From positions 1-64,000 of the forward strand of contig NZ_UWYY01000022.1 in the NCBI RefSeq assembly GCF_900608595.1: a stretch of 64,000 nucleotides of DNA, read 5' to 3'. The stretch comes from Promicromonospora panici (GTDB lineage Bacteria; Actinomycetota; Actinomycetes; Actinomycetales; Cellulomonadaceae). This document shows, piece after piece, positions 8,527-16,915 of the stretch (its first letter is position 1; each line of letters begins with the position of its first letter). The notes under the pieces were generated by a model. That model had not been told where the DNA came from and did not search any database. It saw nothing but the letters and a program-made list of their open reading frames with translations. Both the position numbers and the translations under genes were made by a program.

Positions 8527-10389
8527 ATGAGCCGTCCCCTGCGCTCCCGGACGTCCACCCACGGCCGCAACATGGCCGGAGCCCGCGCGCTCTGGCGTGC
8601 GACCGGCATGGGTTCCGAGGACTTCGGGAAGCCGATCATCGCGATCGCGAACTCGTACACGCAGTTCGTACCGGGGCACGTACACCTCAAGGACATGGGC
8701 GACCTCGTGGCCTCGGCGATCCGGGAGGCCGGGGGCGTCGCCAAGGAGTTCAACACGATCGCCGTCGACGACGGCATCGCGATGGGCCACGCCGGCATGC
8801 TCTACTCCCTGCCGAGCCGCGACCTCATCGCGGACTCCGTGGAGTACATGGTGCAGGCGCACACCGCGGACGCCCTGGTGTGCATCTCGAACTGCGACAA
8901 GATCACGCCCGGCATGCTCAACGCCGCGCTGCGGCTGAACATCCCGGTGATCTTCGTGTCGGGCGGGCCGATGGAGGCAGGTAAGGCCGTCGTGGCCGAC
9001 GGCGTCGCGAAGACGCCGCTGAACCTGATCAACGCGATCAACTACTCGGCCGACGAAGGTGTGGACGACGCCGCCCTCGGCCTGGTCGAGGAGAACGCCT
9101 GCCCCACATGCGGCTCCTGCTCCGGCATGTTCACCGCGAACTCGATGAACTGCCTCACCGAGGCACTGGGGCTCTCGCTGCCGGGTAACGGCTCGACGCT
9201 CGCGACGCACGCCGCCCGCAAGGAGCTGTTCCTCGAGGCCGGGCGCACCATCGTCGACCTGGCTCGCCGGTACTACGAGGACGAGGACGACACCGCCGCG
9301 CCGCGCGGGATCGCCACCAAGGCGGCGTTCGCCAACGCGATGGCGCTCGACGTCGCCATGGGCGGCTCCACCAACACGGTGCTGCACGTTCTCGCGGCGG
9401 CCCAGGAGGCGGAGGTCGACTTCACGCTCACCGACATCGAGGACATCAGCCGCCGGGTGCCGTGCCTGTCGAAGGTCGCGCCGAACCACCCCGACTACCA
9501 CATGGAGGACGTGCACCGGGCGGGCGGCATCCCCGCGCTGCTGGGCGAGCTCGACCGGGGCGGCCTGCTGGACCACGACGTCACCTCGGTGCACACGCCC
9601 ACGCTGCGCGCGTGGCTCGACGACTGGGACATCCGTGGCGGCAAGGCCACCGAGCGGGCGCTCGGCCTGTTCCACGCGGCCCCGGGCGGGGTGCGCACCA
9701 CCAAGGCGTTCTCGACGAACAACCAGTGGGAGACCCTCGACACCGACGGCGCCGGCGGCTGCATCCGCTCGGTCGAGCACGCGTACACCGTCGAGGGCGG
9801 GCTCGCAGTGCTCCGCGGAAACCTCGCGGAGGACGGCGCCGTGTTCAAGACGGCGGGCGTCGATCCGGACGTGTTCCACTTCGTCGGCAAGGCGCTGGTC
9901 TGCGAGTCGCAGGACGAGGCCGTCGAGAAGATCCTGACCAAGCAGGTCGAGCCAGGGCACGTCGTGGTCGTGCGCTACGAGGGCCCCGCCGGCGGGCCGG
10001 GCATGCAGGAGATGCTCTACCCGACGTCGTACATCAAGGGTCGCGGGCTGGGGAAGGTGGTCGCGCTGATCACCGACGGCCGGTTCTCGGGCGGCTCCAG
10101 CGGCATCTCCGTGGGGCACGTCTCCCCGGAGGCCGCCGCGGGCGGCACGATCGGCCTGGTCGAGGACGGCGACGAGATCGAGATCGACGTCGACACCCGC
10201 ATGATCCGGATCAACGTGCCGGACGAGGTGCTCGCCGAGCGCCGCGCCAAGATGGAGTCCTCCGAGCGGCCGTGGGAGCCCGTCGCCCGCGACCGGTACG
10301 TGTCGCCGGCGCTGCAGGCCTACGCGGCGTTGGCGACGTCGGCCGACCGGGGTGCCGTGCGGGACGTCGCGCGGCTCCGCCGGGGCTGA
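8527..10389 (+). CDS. ilvD: Dihydroxy-acid dehydratase
   Basis: Catalyses the dehydration of dihydroxy-acids to 2-oxo acids, the third common step of isoleucine and valine synthesis. The 620 residues match the long (4Fe-4S) class. Iron-sulfur ligand motifs are CISNCDK (Cys123) and CPTCGSCSGMFTANSMN (Cys195 region). AAGGAG upstream of the ATG supports the start. It is monocistronic here, bounded by a strong terminator at 10410-10445, and separated from ilvBNC by about 11 kb. The 296-bp intergenic region before it (8231-8526) contains no gene I can support. Confidence 0.97.
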   Translation: MSRPLRSRTSTHGRNMAGARALWRATGMGSEDFGKPIIAIANSYTQFVPGHVHLKDMGDLVASAIREAGGVAKEFNTIAVDDGIAMGHAGMLYSLPSRDLIADSVEYMVQAHTADALVCISNCDKITPGMLNAALRLNIPVIFVSGGPMEAGKAVVADGVAKTPLNLINAINYSADEGVDDAALGLVEENACPTCGSCSGMFTANSMNCLTEALGLSLPGNGSTLATHAARKELFLEAGRTIVDLARRYYEDEDDTAAPRGIATKAAFANAMALDVAMGGSTNTVLHVLAAAQEAEVDFTLTDIEDISRRVPCLSKVAPNHPDYHMEDVHRAGGIPALLGELDRGGLLDHDVTSVHTPTLRAWLDDWDIRGGKATERALGLFHAAPGGVRTTKAFSTNNQWETLDTDGAGGCIRSVEHAYTVEGGLAVLRGNLAEDGAVFKTAGVDPDVFHFVGKALVCESQDEAVEKILTKQVEPGHVVVVRYEGPAGGPGMQEMLYPTSYIKGRGLGKVVALITDGRFSGGSSGISVGHVSPEAAAGGTIGLVEDGDEIEIDVDTRMIRINVPDEVLAERRAKMESSERPWEPVARDRYVSPALQAYAALATSADRGAVRDVARLRRG

Positions 10390-10409
10390 TCCGCCCGGCG
10401 CACGCAGGA

Positions 10410-10445
10410 CGGCAGGCCCGCACCTCCCGGGGTGCGGGCCTGCCG
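10410..10445 (+). terminator. ilvD terminator hairpin
   Basis: A perfect 15-bp GC-rich stem (10410-10424 with 10431-10445) and a 6-nt loop, 20 nt after the ilvD stop. No T-tract follows beyond CTCTAT. Confidence 0.75.
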
Positions 10446-10577
10446 CTCTATCGCCGTCGCCAAGCGCAGGTCCGTGTCGCACGAGACGGCGCCCTGTGCT
10501 CGGGTGAGGCGCGAGTGTCACAGGCTCGTGACAGGGTGAGGCGAGACGAGCAGGGGACGACACCGGGAGACGGGATC

Positions 10578-10892
10578 ATGACGGACGGCATCACCGCAGC
10601 GGAGTTCGCCGCGGCAGAGGGTACGGGCGACTGGCGTGTGCAGGGCGATTCGGCGGCCGCGCGGTTCACCACAGGTTCTTTCGCCACGGGCCTGAGGTTC
10701 ATCACGCGTATCGGCGCACTCGCCGAGGCTGCCAACCACCATCCGGACGTCGACCTGCGCTACGGGACGGTGACCGTGCGGACCTCGTCGCACGACATCA
10801 ACGGGCTGTCCCGGCGGGACCTCTTGCTCGCGCGGGAGATCTCGGCGGCGGCTCGCGAGCTCAGCATCGAGGTGGATCGGGGCGATCTCTGA
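10578..10892 (+). CDS. 4a-hydroxytetrahydrobiopterin dehydratase (PCD)
   Basis: Pterin-4a-carbinolamine dehydratase recycles the cofactor of aromatic amino acid hydroxylases; many bacterial members have uncertain roles, some in molybdopterin metabolism. The 104-residue length is typical. The active-site motif is seen as EAANHHPDVDLRYGTVTVRT followed by SHDINGLSRRD. The ATG at 10578 follows GGGAGACGGGATC. The coding frame extends upstream as an artefact of high GC. No aromatic hydroxylase gene is nearby. Confidence 0.85.
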   Translation: MTDGITAAEFAAAEGTGDWRVQGDSAAARFTTGSFATGLRFITRIGALAEAANHHPDVDLRYGTVTVRTSSHDINGLSRRDLLLAREISAAARELSIEVDRGDL

Positions 10893-10946
10893 ACGGGCGA
10901 AAAAAGCGGTGACCCTGGCGCGGTGGTCGGGTAGCGTCCTGCGTTT

Positions 10947-11765
10947 GTGCGCTCGCTCCCGCCCCCCGCTCGGAACCCCTACTGGCGGTTCCTGGTAGCG
11001 GGTATCCGCGGCCAGTCGGCCTACCCGCTGGCGACGCTCGCGGGCCTGGTGGCGAACGCGACGTTCGGCCTGCTCAAGGGCGGAATCATGGGCGCGGCGG
11101 TCGAGAGCTCGGGCGGCGAGCTGGCCGGGTACTCCGCGGCCACCATGGCCGCGTTCGTCTGGCTGGGGCAGGGCATGCTCGGCTCGGTGAACTTCTGGGG
11201 CGGCAGCGACCTGCAGGCCCGGATCAAGTCGGGTGACGTCGCCGTCGACTTCCTGCGGCCGGTCAGCGTGCAGGCGGCGAACGTCCTGACCGACGTCGGC
11301 AAGGGGTTGTTCGCCCTGCTGCCGCGCGGGCTGCCGAGCGTGGTCATCGGGGTGCTGGTGTCGAGCATGGTCCTGCCCGCCGACCCTGCCGCGTACGCGC
11401 TGGGGCTGATCAGCCTGCTGCTCGGCATCACGGTCTCGCACGCCACCGTGTACGTGGTGGCCACGACCGGGTTCTGGCTTGTGGAGACGCGCGGCGTCAG
11501 CGTGCTCTACATGGCGCTCTCCGGGTTCTTCGCCGGCCTGTACACGCCGATCTACCTGTTCCCCGACTGGCTGCTGACCCTTGCGCTGCTCACACCCTTC
11601 CCGTCGATGATGCAGTTCCCCATCGATGTGCTCTCCGGGCAGGTCACGGGGGCGGCGGCGGGGCAGCACCTCGGGGTGCAGGTGGTGTGGCTGGCGGTCG
11701 TGCTCGGCGTCGGGCACCTGATGACGCGGGCCGGGCGCCGCAGGCTGGAGGTGCAGGGTGGCTGA
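10947..11765 (+). CDS. ABC-2 type transporter permease (COG4587-like)
   Basis: A 272-residue membrane protein with about six hydrophobic segments, including VIGVLVSSMVLPADPAAYAL and VVWLAVVLGVGHLM. It contains LQARIKSGDVAVDFLRPVS, a cytoplasmic-loop motif typical of this permease family. It forms the membrane channel with the next gene, powered by the ATPase at 12567. The start GTG overlaps the region of a TAGCGT -10, so translation may be leaderless. It overlaps the next permease by 8 nt. The substrate is unknown; it is an exporter by family. Confidence 0.88.
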   Translation: MRSLPPPARNPYWRFLVAGIRGQSAYPLATLAGLVANATFGLLKGGIMGAAVESSGGELAGYSAATMAAFVWLGQGMLGSVNFWGGSDLQARIKSGDVAVDFLRPVSVQAANVLTDVGKGLFALLPRGLPSVVIGVLVSSMVLPADPAAYALGLISLLLGITVSHATVYVVATTGFWLVETRGVSVLYMALSGFFAGLYTPIYLFPDWLLTLALLTPFPSMMQFPIDVLSGQVTGAAAGQHLGVQVVWLAVVLGVGHLMTRAGRRRLEVQGG

Positions 11766-12570
11766 CGTACGCCGCTCAATGCGGGCCTATCGGGCGGTCC
11801 TCGCAAGCCGCGCACGCTCGCAGGCGAGCTACCGGGCCAGCTTTCGTATGGACCTGGTCGGCGCCCTGCTCGTGGGCATCATCGAGTTCACCGAGATCTG
11901 GGTGCTGTACACCGCGTCCGACCAGATCGGCGGGTTCACGCTCGCGCAGATCATGCTCGTGTTCGGCCTGGCCGACCTCGCCTTCTCGTTGGCGGACCTG
12001 GTGTTCGGCCACTGCGACAACCTTCCCCTGTACGTACGCAAGGGCACGCTCGACGTGTTCTTCCTGCGGCCGCAGCCGGTGCTGGCGCAGCTGGTGACGA
12101 GCGACCTCAGCCTGCGCCGGATCGGGCGCTGCCTGGTGGGCGCGACGGCGCTGACCGTGGGGCTGGTGGTCAACGACATCGACTGGGGCGTGGGCACGAT
12201 CGGGCTGCTGGTCCTGTCCCTGGCCTGCGGGTTCGTCATCTTCGCCGCGCAGTTCGTCATGGCGGCCGGGCTGCAGTTCTTCCTGATCAACGGCGCCGAG
12301 ATGACCAATGCGTTCGTCTACGGCGGCCGGTACGCGGCGACCCAGCCCGCGACCGTGTGGCCGCGCGCGCTGCTGGTCCTGTTCGGCGGGATCTTCCCCG
12401 TGGCGTTCGCCGCGTACCTCCCGGTCTCCACGTTGCTCGGGGTGCCCAGCGTGGCCGGGCTGCCCGTATGGCTGGGCTGGTGCGCGCCGGTCGCGGCGCT
12501 CTGGGCAGTGTGCGTCGCCTGGCTGTGCTGGCGCTGGGGCCTTCGTCACTACCGAGGAGCAGGCGGATGA
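11758..12570 (+). CDS. ABC-2 type transporter permease (COG3694-like)
   Basis: A 270-residue second permease of the heteromeric exporter. It has about six membrane segments and the family loop YVRKGTLDVFFLRPQPVLAQ. It begins with GTG inside the 3' end of the preceding permease and its stop overlaps the ATPase start (ATGA). This tight overlap implies equal production of the three parts. Confidence 0.88.
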   Translation: MADVRRSMRAYRAVLASRARSQASYRASFRMDLVGALLVGIIEFTEIWVLYTASDQIGGFTLAQIMLVFGLADLAFSLADLVFGHCDNLPLYVRKGTLDVFFLRPQPVLAQLVTSDLSLRRIGRCLVGATALTVGLVVNDIDWGVGTIGLLVLSLACGFVIFAAQFVMAAGLQFFLINGAEMTNAFVYGGRYAATQPATVWPRALLVLFGGIFPVAFAAYLPVSTLLGVPSVAGLPVWLGWCAPVAALWAVCVAWLCWRWGLRHYRGAGG

Positions 12571-13532
12571 ACGTCATCGAGACCGAGGGCCTGACCCGGG
12601 TGTTCACCGGGCGGCCGGACCGGAAGAACCGGCTGCGGCGGGCCCGGCACGTCGCCGTCGACGGCCTGGACCTGACCGTCGAGACGGGTGAGTCGGTGGG
12701 CTACATCGGCGCCAACGGCGCCGGGAAGTCGACCACGATCAAGATGCTCGTCGGCATCCTGGTGCCCACCAGCGGTGCGGTGACCACGGTCGGGCTGCAC
12801 CCGCTGAAGCAGCGCCGCGCGCTCGCGCGCCGGATCGGCGTGGTCTTCGGGCAGCGTTCGCAGCTGTGGTGGGACCTGCCCGTGCGCGAGTCGTTCTCGA
12901 TCCTGTCGGCGATCCACTCCCTGTCCGCCGGCGACGAGCGCACCCGGACGGCCGAGCTCGTCGACATGCTCGAGATGGGCGAGTTCCTGACGACGCCCGT
13001 GCGTCAGCTGTCGCTGGGGCAGCGCATGCGCGCCGAGGTGGCGGCGGCGCTGCTGCACCGGCCTGAGCTGCTGATCCTCGACGAACCGACGATCGGCCTG
13101 GACGTGCTGTCCAAGCAGCGCCTGCGCGAGTTCCTCGTGGCCCAGCGCCGCGAGCACGGCACGACGCTGCTGCTCACCACCCACGACATGGGGGACGTCG
13201 AACGGCTCTGCGACCGGATCCTCGTCGTCGACCACGGCCGGCTCGCGTTCGACGGCACGCTCGACGGGCTGGCCCGTACGGTGGGCGCGCGGCGCGAGCT
13301 CGTGGTGGACCTCGCGACGGCGAGCCCGGATCTGGTGGACCTGGACGGCGCGGAGCACGTGCGCAGCGAATCGGGCGGCCTGCGGCAGCGCCTCGCGTTC
13401 GACCCGCAGCACACGACGGCGGCACGTCTGCTCGCCGCGGTGTCCGAGCGAGCCGAGGTGCTGGACCTGTCGATCACCGAGCCGGACATCGAGGACGTGG
13501 TGCGGGAGATCTACCGGGCCACCCGGGGCTGA
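12567..13532 (+). CDS. ABC transporter ATPase (COG4586-like)
   Basis: A 321-residue nucleotide-binding subunit. Walker A GANGAGKSTT is at about residue 49, the ABC signature LSLGQRMRAE at about 150, Walker B LLILDEPTIGLDV at about 168, and the switch His in TTHDMGD. A loop FGQRSQLWWDLP after the Q-loop is typical of this subfamily. It completes a COG4587-COG3694-COG4586 exporter. Its position directly before the OleA-like operon raises the possibility that it exports that product. A long hairpin follows its stop. Confidence 0.9.
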   Translation: MNVIETEGLTRVFTGRPDRKNRLRRARHVAVDGLDLTVETGESVGYIGANGAGKSTTIKMLVGILVPTSGAVTTVGLHPLKQRRALARRIGVVFGQRSQLWWDLPVRESFSILSAIHSLSAGDERTRTAELVDMLEMGEFLTTPVRQLSLGQRMRAEVAAALLHRPELLILDEPTIGLDVLSKQRLREFLVAQRREHGTTLLLTTHDMGDVERLCDRILVVDHGRLAFDGTLDGLARTVGARRELVVDLATASPDLVDLDGAEHVRSESGGLRQRLAFDPQHTTAARLLAAVSERAEVLDLSITEPDIEDVVREIYRATRG

Positions 13533-13552
13533 CCCCGCCGGGGCCCCGGGCC

Positions 13553-13626
13553 CCGGGTGGTCGGCAGAACGTCAGGTAGTCGGCATTCCGAGCTGCCGAT
13601 GACCTGACATTCTGCCGACCACCCGG
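13553..13626. repeat. 33-bp-stem inverted repeat between ABC exporter and OleA-like operon
   Basis: Bases 13553-13585 pair with 13594-13626 with 3 mismatches and an 8-nt loop. It starts 20 nt after the ATPase stop. No T-tract follows. It is likely a strong structured transcription barrier that separates the exporter from the next operon. Confidence 0.75.
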
Positions 13627-13656
13627 ATCCAAAACCCGCGCGTCACGGGGGTGCCC

Positions 13657-13668
13657 TACTCTGTGCCG
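13657..13668 (+). promoter_or_regulatory. -10 element of the OleA-like operon
   Basis: TACTCT at 13657-13662 lies 6 nt before GTG 13669. The surrounding bases CCCTACTCTGTGCCGGTG are nearly identical to those at 19714-19731 before the second exporter ATPase. The match indicates two similarly built leaderless promoters. No clear -35 is visible. Confidence 0.55.
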
Positions 13669-14844
13669 GTGCTTCCCGAACCAGCCGCCGTGCTGAACCC
13701 GGTCACCGCCCGATCCACCGAGCCGTCCCAGCAGCCCTCGCAGTCCCCGCGCCCTGTCGCCCGCATCGCCGAAGTGGCCGTTCACCTGCCCGAGCGCACC
13801 CGAGACGTGGCCGACGCCGAGCGCGAGCTGCACCGCAGGAACCCGAAGGTCGCGCCGCGCCTGCCGATGGTGTCGCGCCTGACCGGCGTGCGCCGCGTCC
13901 ACGTGGCCGACGACGACCAGCAGGCCTCCGACCTCGCCGTCGCCGCCTCGCGCACGGTCCTGGACCGGGCGGGACTGGAGCCGGCGGACGTCGACCTGCT
14001 GATCTTCGCCTCCGCGACGCAGGACATGATCGAGCCCGCGACCAGCCACATCACCGCCGCCAAGCTCGGCGTCCGCGCGCCCGTGATGGACGTCAAGAAC
14101 GCCTGCAACTCCGTGCTGAACGGCATCGAGGTCGCGGAGGCCCTGATCGGCACCGGCCGGTACCGCCGGGTGCTGGTCGCGTGCGGCGAGATGCCCACGC
14201 GCGGGGTCCGGTGGGACGTGCCCGACCGCCGCACGTACGCGATGTCCGCGGCCGGCTACACGATGTCCGACGCCGGGGCCGCGGTGCTCGTCGAGGCGAC
14301 CGGCGCCGGGGGCGGTGGTGCCTCCGGGCGGATCGACGGCTTCGAGGACGACCTCGCCGCGGAGCTCGCGGGGCTCGTCGGGACCGCCGGCCGGCCATCG
14401 GGCATCCTCGGCTCGGCGTTCGCCGCCGAGTCGCAGCACTGGGACGTCGGCATGCTCCCGGGCGGCGGCACGGTGAACCCGCGCGACCCCGAGCGGACCT
14501 ACTTCGAGATCGACGGCTCGCGGCTGCGCGAGGCGTTCGACGCGTTCGGGTCCGGCCCCGTGGACGAAGCCCTGGCCGCGGCGGGCGTGACCATGGACGA
14601 CGTCGCGCTCGTCGCGGTGCACCAGGTGGCGGTCACCTACCTCGCGGACGTGCACCGAACGGTCGGCGTGCCGGCCGACCGCACCATCGTCACCGTGGCC
14701 GACCACGGGAACATCGCCTCTGCGACGCTGCCGTTGCAGCTCGCCATCGCTCTGGAGTCCGGCCGGCTGCAGCGGGGCGACGTCGTGCTCCTGCTCGGCC
14801 TCGCGGGCGGGATCAGCATGGGGGCGATGGTGGTCCGGTGGTGA
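13669..14844 (+). CDS. KAS III/OleA-like thiolase (beta-ketoacyl synthase family)
   Basis: Thiolase-fold enzyme that would join acyl thioesters. With GTG 13669 it has 391 residues. The Cys-His-Asn triad is seen as Cys146 (NACNSVLNGIE), His318 (AVHQVAV) and Asn348 (DHGNIASAT). FabH members do elongation of fatty acids, while OleA condenses two acyl-CoAs head to head. Clustering with OleC- and OleD-like genes makes the OleA role likelier, but sequence alone does not settle it. GTG 13669 is preferred over GTG 13651, which would put the -10 hexamer inside the gene. First gene of a five-gene operon. Confidence 0.8.
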   Translation: MLPEPAAVLNPVTARSTEPSQQPSQSPRPVARIAEVAVHLPERTRDVADAERELHRRNPKVAPRLPMVSRLTGVRRVHVADDDQQASDLAVAASRTVLDRAGLEPADVDLLIFASATQDMIEPATSHITAAKLGVRAPVMDVKNACNSVLNGIEVAEALIGTGRYRRVLVACGEMPTRGVRWDVPDRRTYAMSAAGYTMSDAGAAVLVEATGAGGGGASGRIDGFEDDLAAELAGLVGTAGRPSGILGSAFAAESQHWDVGMLPGGGTVNPRDPERTYFEIDGSRLREAFDAFGSGPVDEALAAAGVTMDDVALVAVHQVAVTYLADVHRTVGVPADRTIVTVADHGNIASATLPLQLAIALESGRLQRGDVVLLLGLAGGISMGAMVVRW

Positions 14845-14882
14845 CCCCGCACCGCGAGCGCCGCGAAGGAGCGGAAGAAGCA

Positions 14883-15650
14883 GTGGAGCACCCGCGCCTC
14901 GCCGTCGTCGTGCCCGCGCTGAACGAGGCGCACGAACACGGGATCCTGCGCACGCTGGAGGCGCTGCACGCGCAGGAGGACGACGATTTCGACCTGGTGG
15001 TGGTGGACAACGGGTCCACCGACGGCACGCCCGACGTCGTCCGCAAGGCGATAGCGGACTGGGGACGGCTGCGCTGGCGCGTCGTCGAGGAGACCCAGAA
15101 GGGGACCGGCGCCGCCGCCGACACGGGCATGCGCGCGGCCATCGGGCTCGGCGCCGACCTGCTGGCGCGGACGGACGCCGACTGCCTGCCGCCGTCGACC
15201 TGGACCCGTGCGGTGCGGGCGGCCTTCGCGTCGGGCGACGAACTGGTCGCCGGGCGGCTCGTACCGCGGACCGACGACCTGCCGGTATCGCGGTTCCAGC
15301 AGGGCGTGCTGTCGTTCGCGCTGTGGGCGTCGAGCACGTTCGGCAAGGTCCGGCCGGGCAACCAGGACGAGGGCTACCTCGGGCCGTACGTGATGACGCC
15401 CGGCTGCAACATGGCGATCACCGCGTCCTTGTACGAACGCGCCGGCGGGTTCCCGCGCACCCGGATCGAGGACGTGCACGAGGACCGCGCCCTGGTCAAC
15501 GCCGTGCGGCGGCTGACGACTCGGTACGCGGAGCATCCTGAGGTATGGGTGCGCGCGTCGACGCGCCGCGTGCACGCCTGGGGCCTGGTGCGCACACTCG
15601 GCTGGTACGCGGACCACCGTTACCGGCCCGAGGTCGTGGACATCCGATGA
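14883..15650 (+). CDS. Family 2 glycosyltransferase
   Basis: A GT-A fold sugar transferase of about 255 residues. N-terminal RLAVVVPALNE and VVVDNGSTDGTPDVV bind the nucleotide sugar, and ARTDADC (about residue 97) is the metal-binding DxD-type motif. The acceptor region has GCNMAITASLYERAGGF and RIEDVHEDRAL. No membrane helices are present, so it probably acts on a soluble or membrane-surface acceptor. The GTG at 14883 follows AAGGAG; the alternative GTG at 14841 overlaps the thiolase stop and has no good ribosome site. Overlaps the P450 gene by 4 nt. Confidence 0.85.
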   Translation: MEHPRLAVVVPALNEAHEHGILRTLEALHAQEDDDFDLVVVDNGSTDGTPDVVRKAIADWGRLRWRVVEETQKGTGAAADTGMRAAIGLGADLLARTDADCLPPSTWTRAVRAAFASGDELVAGRLVPRTDDLPVSRFQQGVLSFALWASSTFGKVRPGNQDEGYLGPYVMTPGCNMAITASLYERAGGFPRTRIEDVHEDRALVNAVRRLTTRYAEHPEVWVRASTRRVHAWGLVRTLGWYADHRYRPEVVDIR

Positions 15651-16915
15651 GGACTGCACTGGCGGGTCGGCGGTTGACGGCGGCCGTCGTCGGCGAGGCG
15701 CCCGAGGCGGCCTGGGAGGAGCATGTGCAGCGGGCCGCGCACCCGGTGGCCTACCCGGCGCTCCGGTCCGCCCGGAACCGGCCCGTGGTGCGGGTACCGC
15801 GCATCGGGGTGGTGGTGAGCGACGCCGCGCTCGCGCGCGAGGTGCTGCTCGACCCGGACCACTTCTCGAAGGTGGGCCCGGGAGCGCCGTCGGACCTGTG
15901 GACGCCGGTGCTCGGGCCGTCCGTGCTGCTGAACATGGAGGGCGCCGAGCACGCCGCGCTGCGGCGCGCGCTCGGGCCCCTGTTCTCGCCCCGGGCGGTA
16001 CGCCGGCTCGTGGCGGCGGACGGCGCGGGCGACACGGACGGCGCGGGTGTGCTGCCGGACCTCACGCGGCGGCTCGCCGACGGGGAGACCGTGGACTTCG
16101 CGGCGGCCGTGTCGGCGCAGGCCGGGGCGGTGATCTGCGGGATGGTCGGGCTGCCGCCGACGGACGACGCCGTGCGCTCGTCCATGGCGGCCGCCCAGAC
16201 GATCACGGGGATGGTGCGGCTGCACCGGCACGGGCTCACCCGGTCCCAGGTGACCCAGGCACGGGCGGTGCTGGAGCGGCTGACCGCGCCCGCACGCGCC
16301 GCGTACCGCGCGGGCGACTCCGCGACGGTGCCCGGGCGGATGCGCGACCTGGGCCTGTCGGAACGCGAGGCGATGGGCGCGGTCGGGGCCTTCGTGCTCA
16401 CCGGGACCGAGACCATCCAGTCGTTCGTGCCGCGGCTCGTCGCGATCGCGCACGACACGGGCTGGACCGCCCGCCTTCTGGCGGACGACGCGCAGCTACG
16501 CCGCCGCGCCGTCGAGGAAGGGCTGCGCGTCACGGTGCCGACGCCTGCGATGCTGCGCTCCGTCCGTGGCCCCGCGTCGGTCGGCGGTGTGCCGGTCGCC
16601 GCGGGCGACCGCGTCGTGATCGCCACCGTGAACTGCTGCCGGGCGGCCGGCGGCTTCGATCCCGACCGGCCCGTCGACCCCGCCGTCCGGCACCTCTGGT
16701 TCGGCGCCGGGCCGCACTTCTGCCTCGGCATGCCACTGGCGGTCGCGCAGGTGGACGCGGTCCTGGACGCGCTCGCGGCGGCGGCGTCGGACGGCCGCGT
16801 GCCGGTCGTGGGGCGGCGCCGTGCCGCACACGGCGTGCTGGTGCCGGCGTACCGGTCCCTGAAGCTGAGCATGCGCGCCGTCGGTGGCGCCGGGTTCCCG
16901 GAGGTGGCGGCGTGA
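15647..16915 (+). CDS. Cytochrome P450
   Basis: A heme monooxygenase of 422 residues. The heme-binding loop FGAGPHFCLG (Cys at about 359), the K-helix ExxR as EEGLR, and the I-helix oxygen-activation motif AFVLTGTETI are all present. It needs external ferredoxin and reductase; none is encoded nearby. Inside a lipid-like operon it could hydroxylate or decarboxylate an acyl chain, which is inference. It starts at ATG overlapping the glycosyltransferase stop and ends overlapping the AMP-ligase start (GTGA). Confidence 0.93.
   Translation: MRTALAGRRLTAAVVGEAPEAAWEEHVQRAAHPVAYPALRSARNRPVVRVPRIGVVVSDAALAREVLLDPDHFSKVGPGAPSDLWTPVLGPSVLLNMEGAEHAALRRALGPLFSPRAVRRLVAADGAGDTDGAGVLPDLTRRLADGETVDFAAAVSAQAGAVICGMVGLPPTDDAVRSSMAAAQTITGMVRLHRHGLTRSQVTQARAVLERLTAPARAAYRAGDSATVPGRMRDLGLSEREAMGAVGAFVLTGTETIQSFVPRLVAIAHDTGWTARLLADDAQLRRRAVEEGLRVTVPTPAMLRSVRGPASVGGVPVAAGDRVVIATVNCCRAAGGFDPDRPVDPAVRHLWFGAGPHFCLGMPLAVAQVDAVLDALAAAASDGRVPVVGRRRAAHGVLVPAYRSLKLSMRAVGGAGFPEVAA

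Noticed and set aside
8128..10563. Minus-strand frame of over 800 codons opposite ilvD
   Set aside because: Antisense shadow of ilvD with no start signal or recognisable domain.
9462..10892. A 476-residue open frame covering the end of ilvD and the pterin dehydratase
   Set aside because: Only its last 104 residues are a recognised protein. The upstream part is out of frame with ilvD and is low-complexity.
13669..14844. Annotation as fatty acid synthesis FabH
   Set aside because: No acyl carrier protein, FabD or FabF genes are nearby, and OleC- and OleD-like genes share the operon. FabH remains possible in principle.
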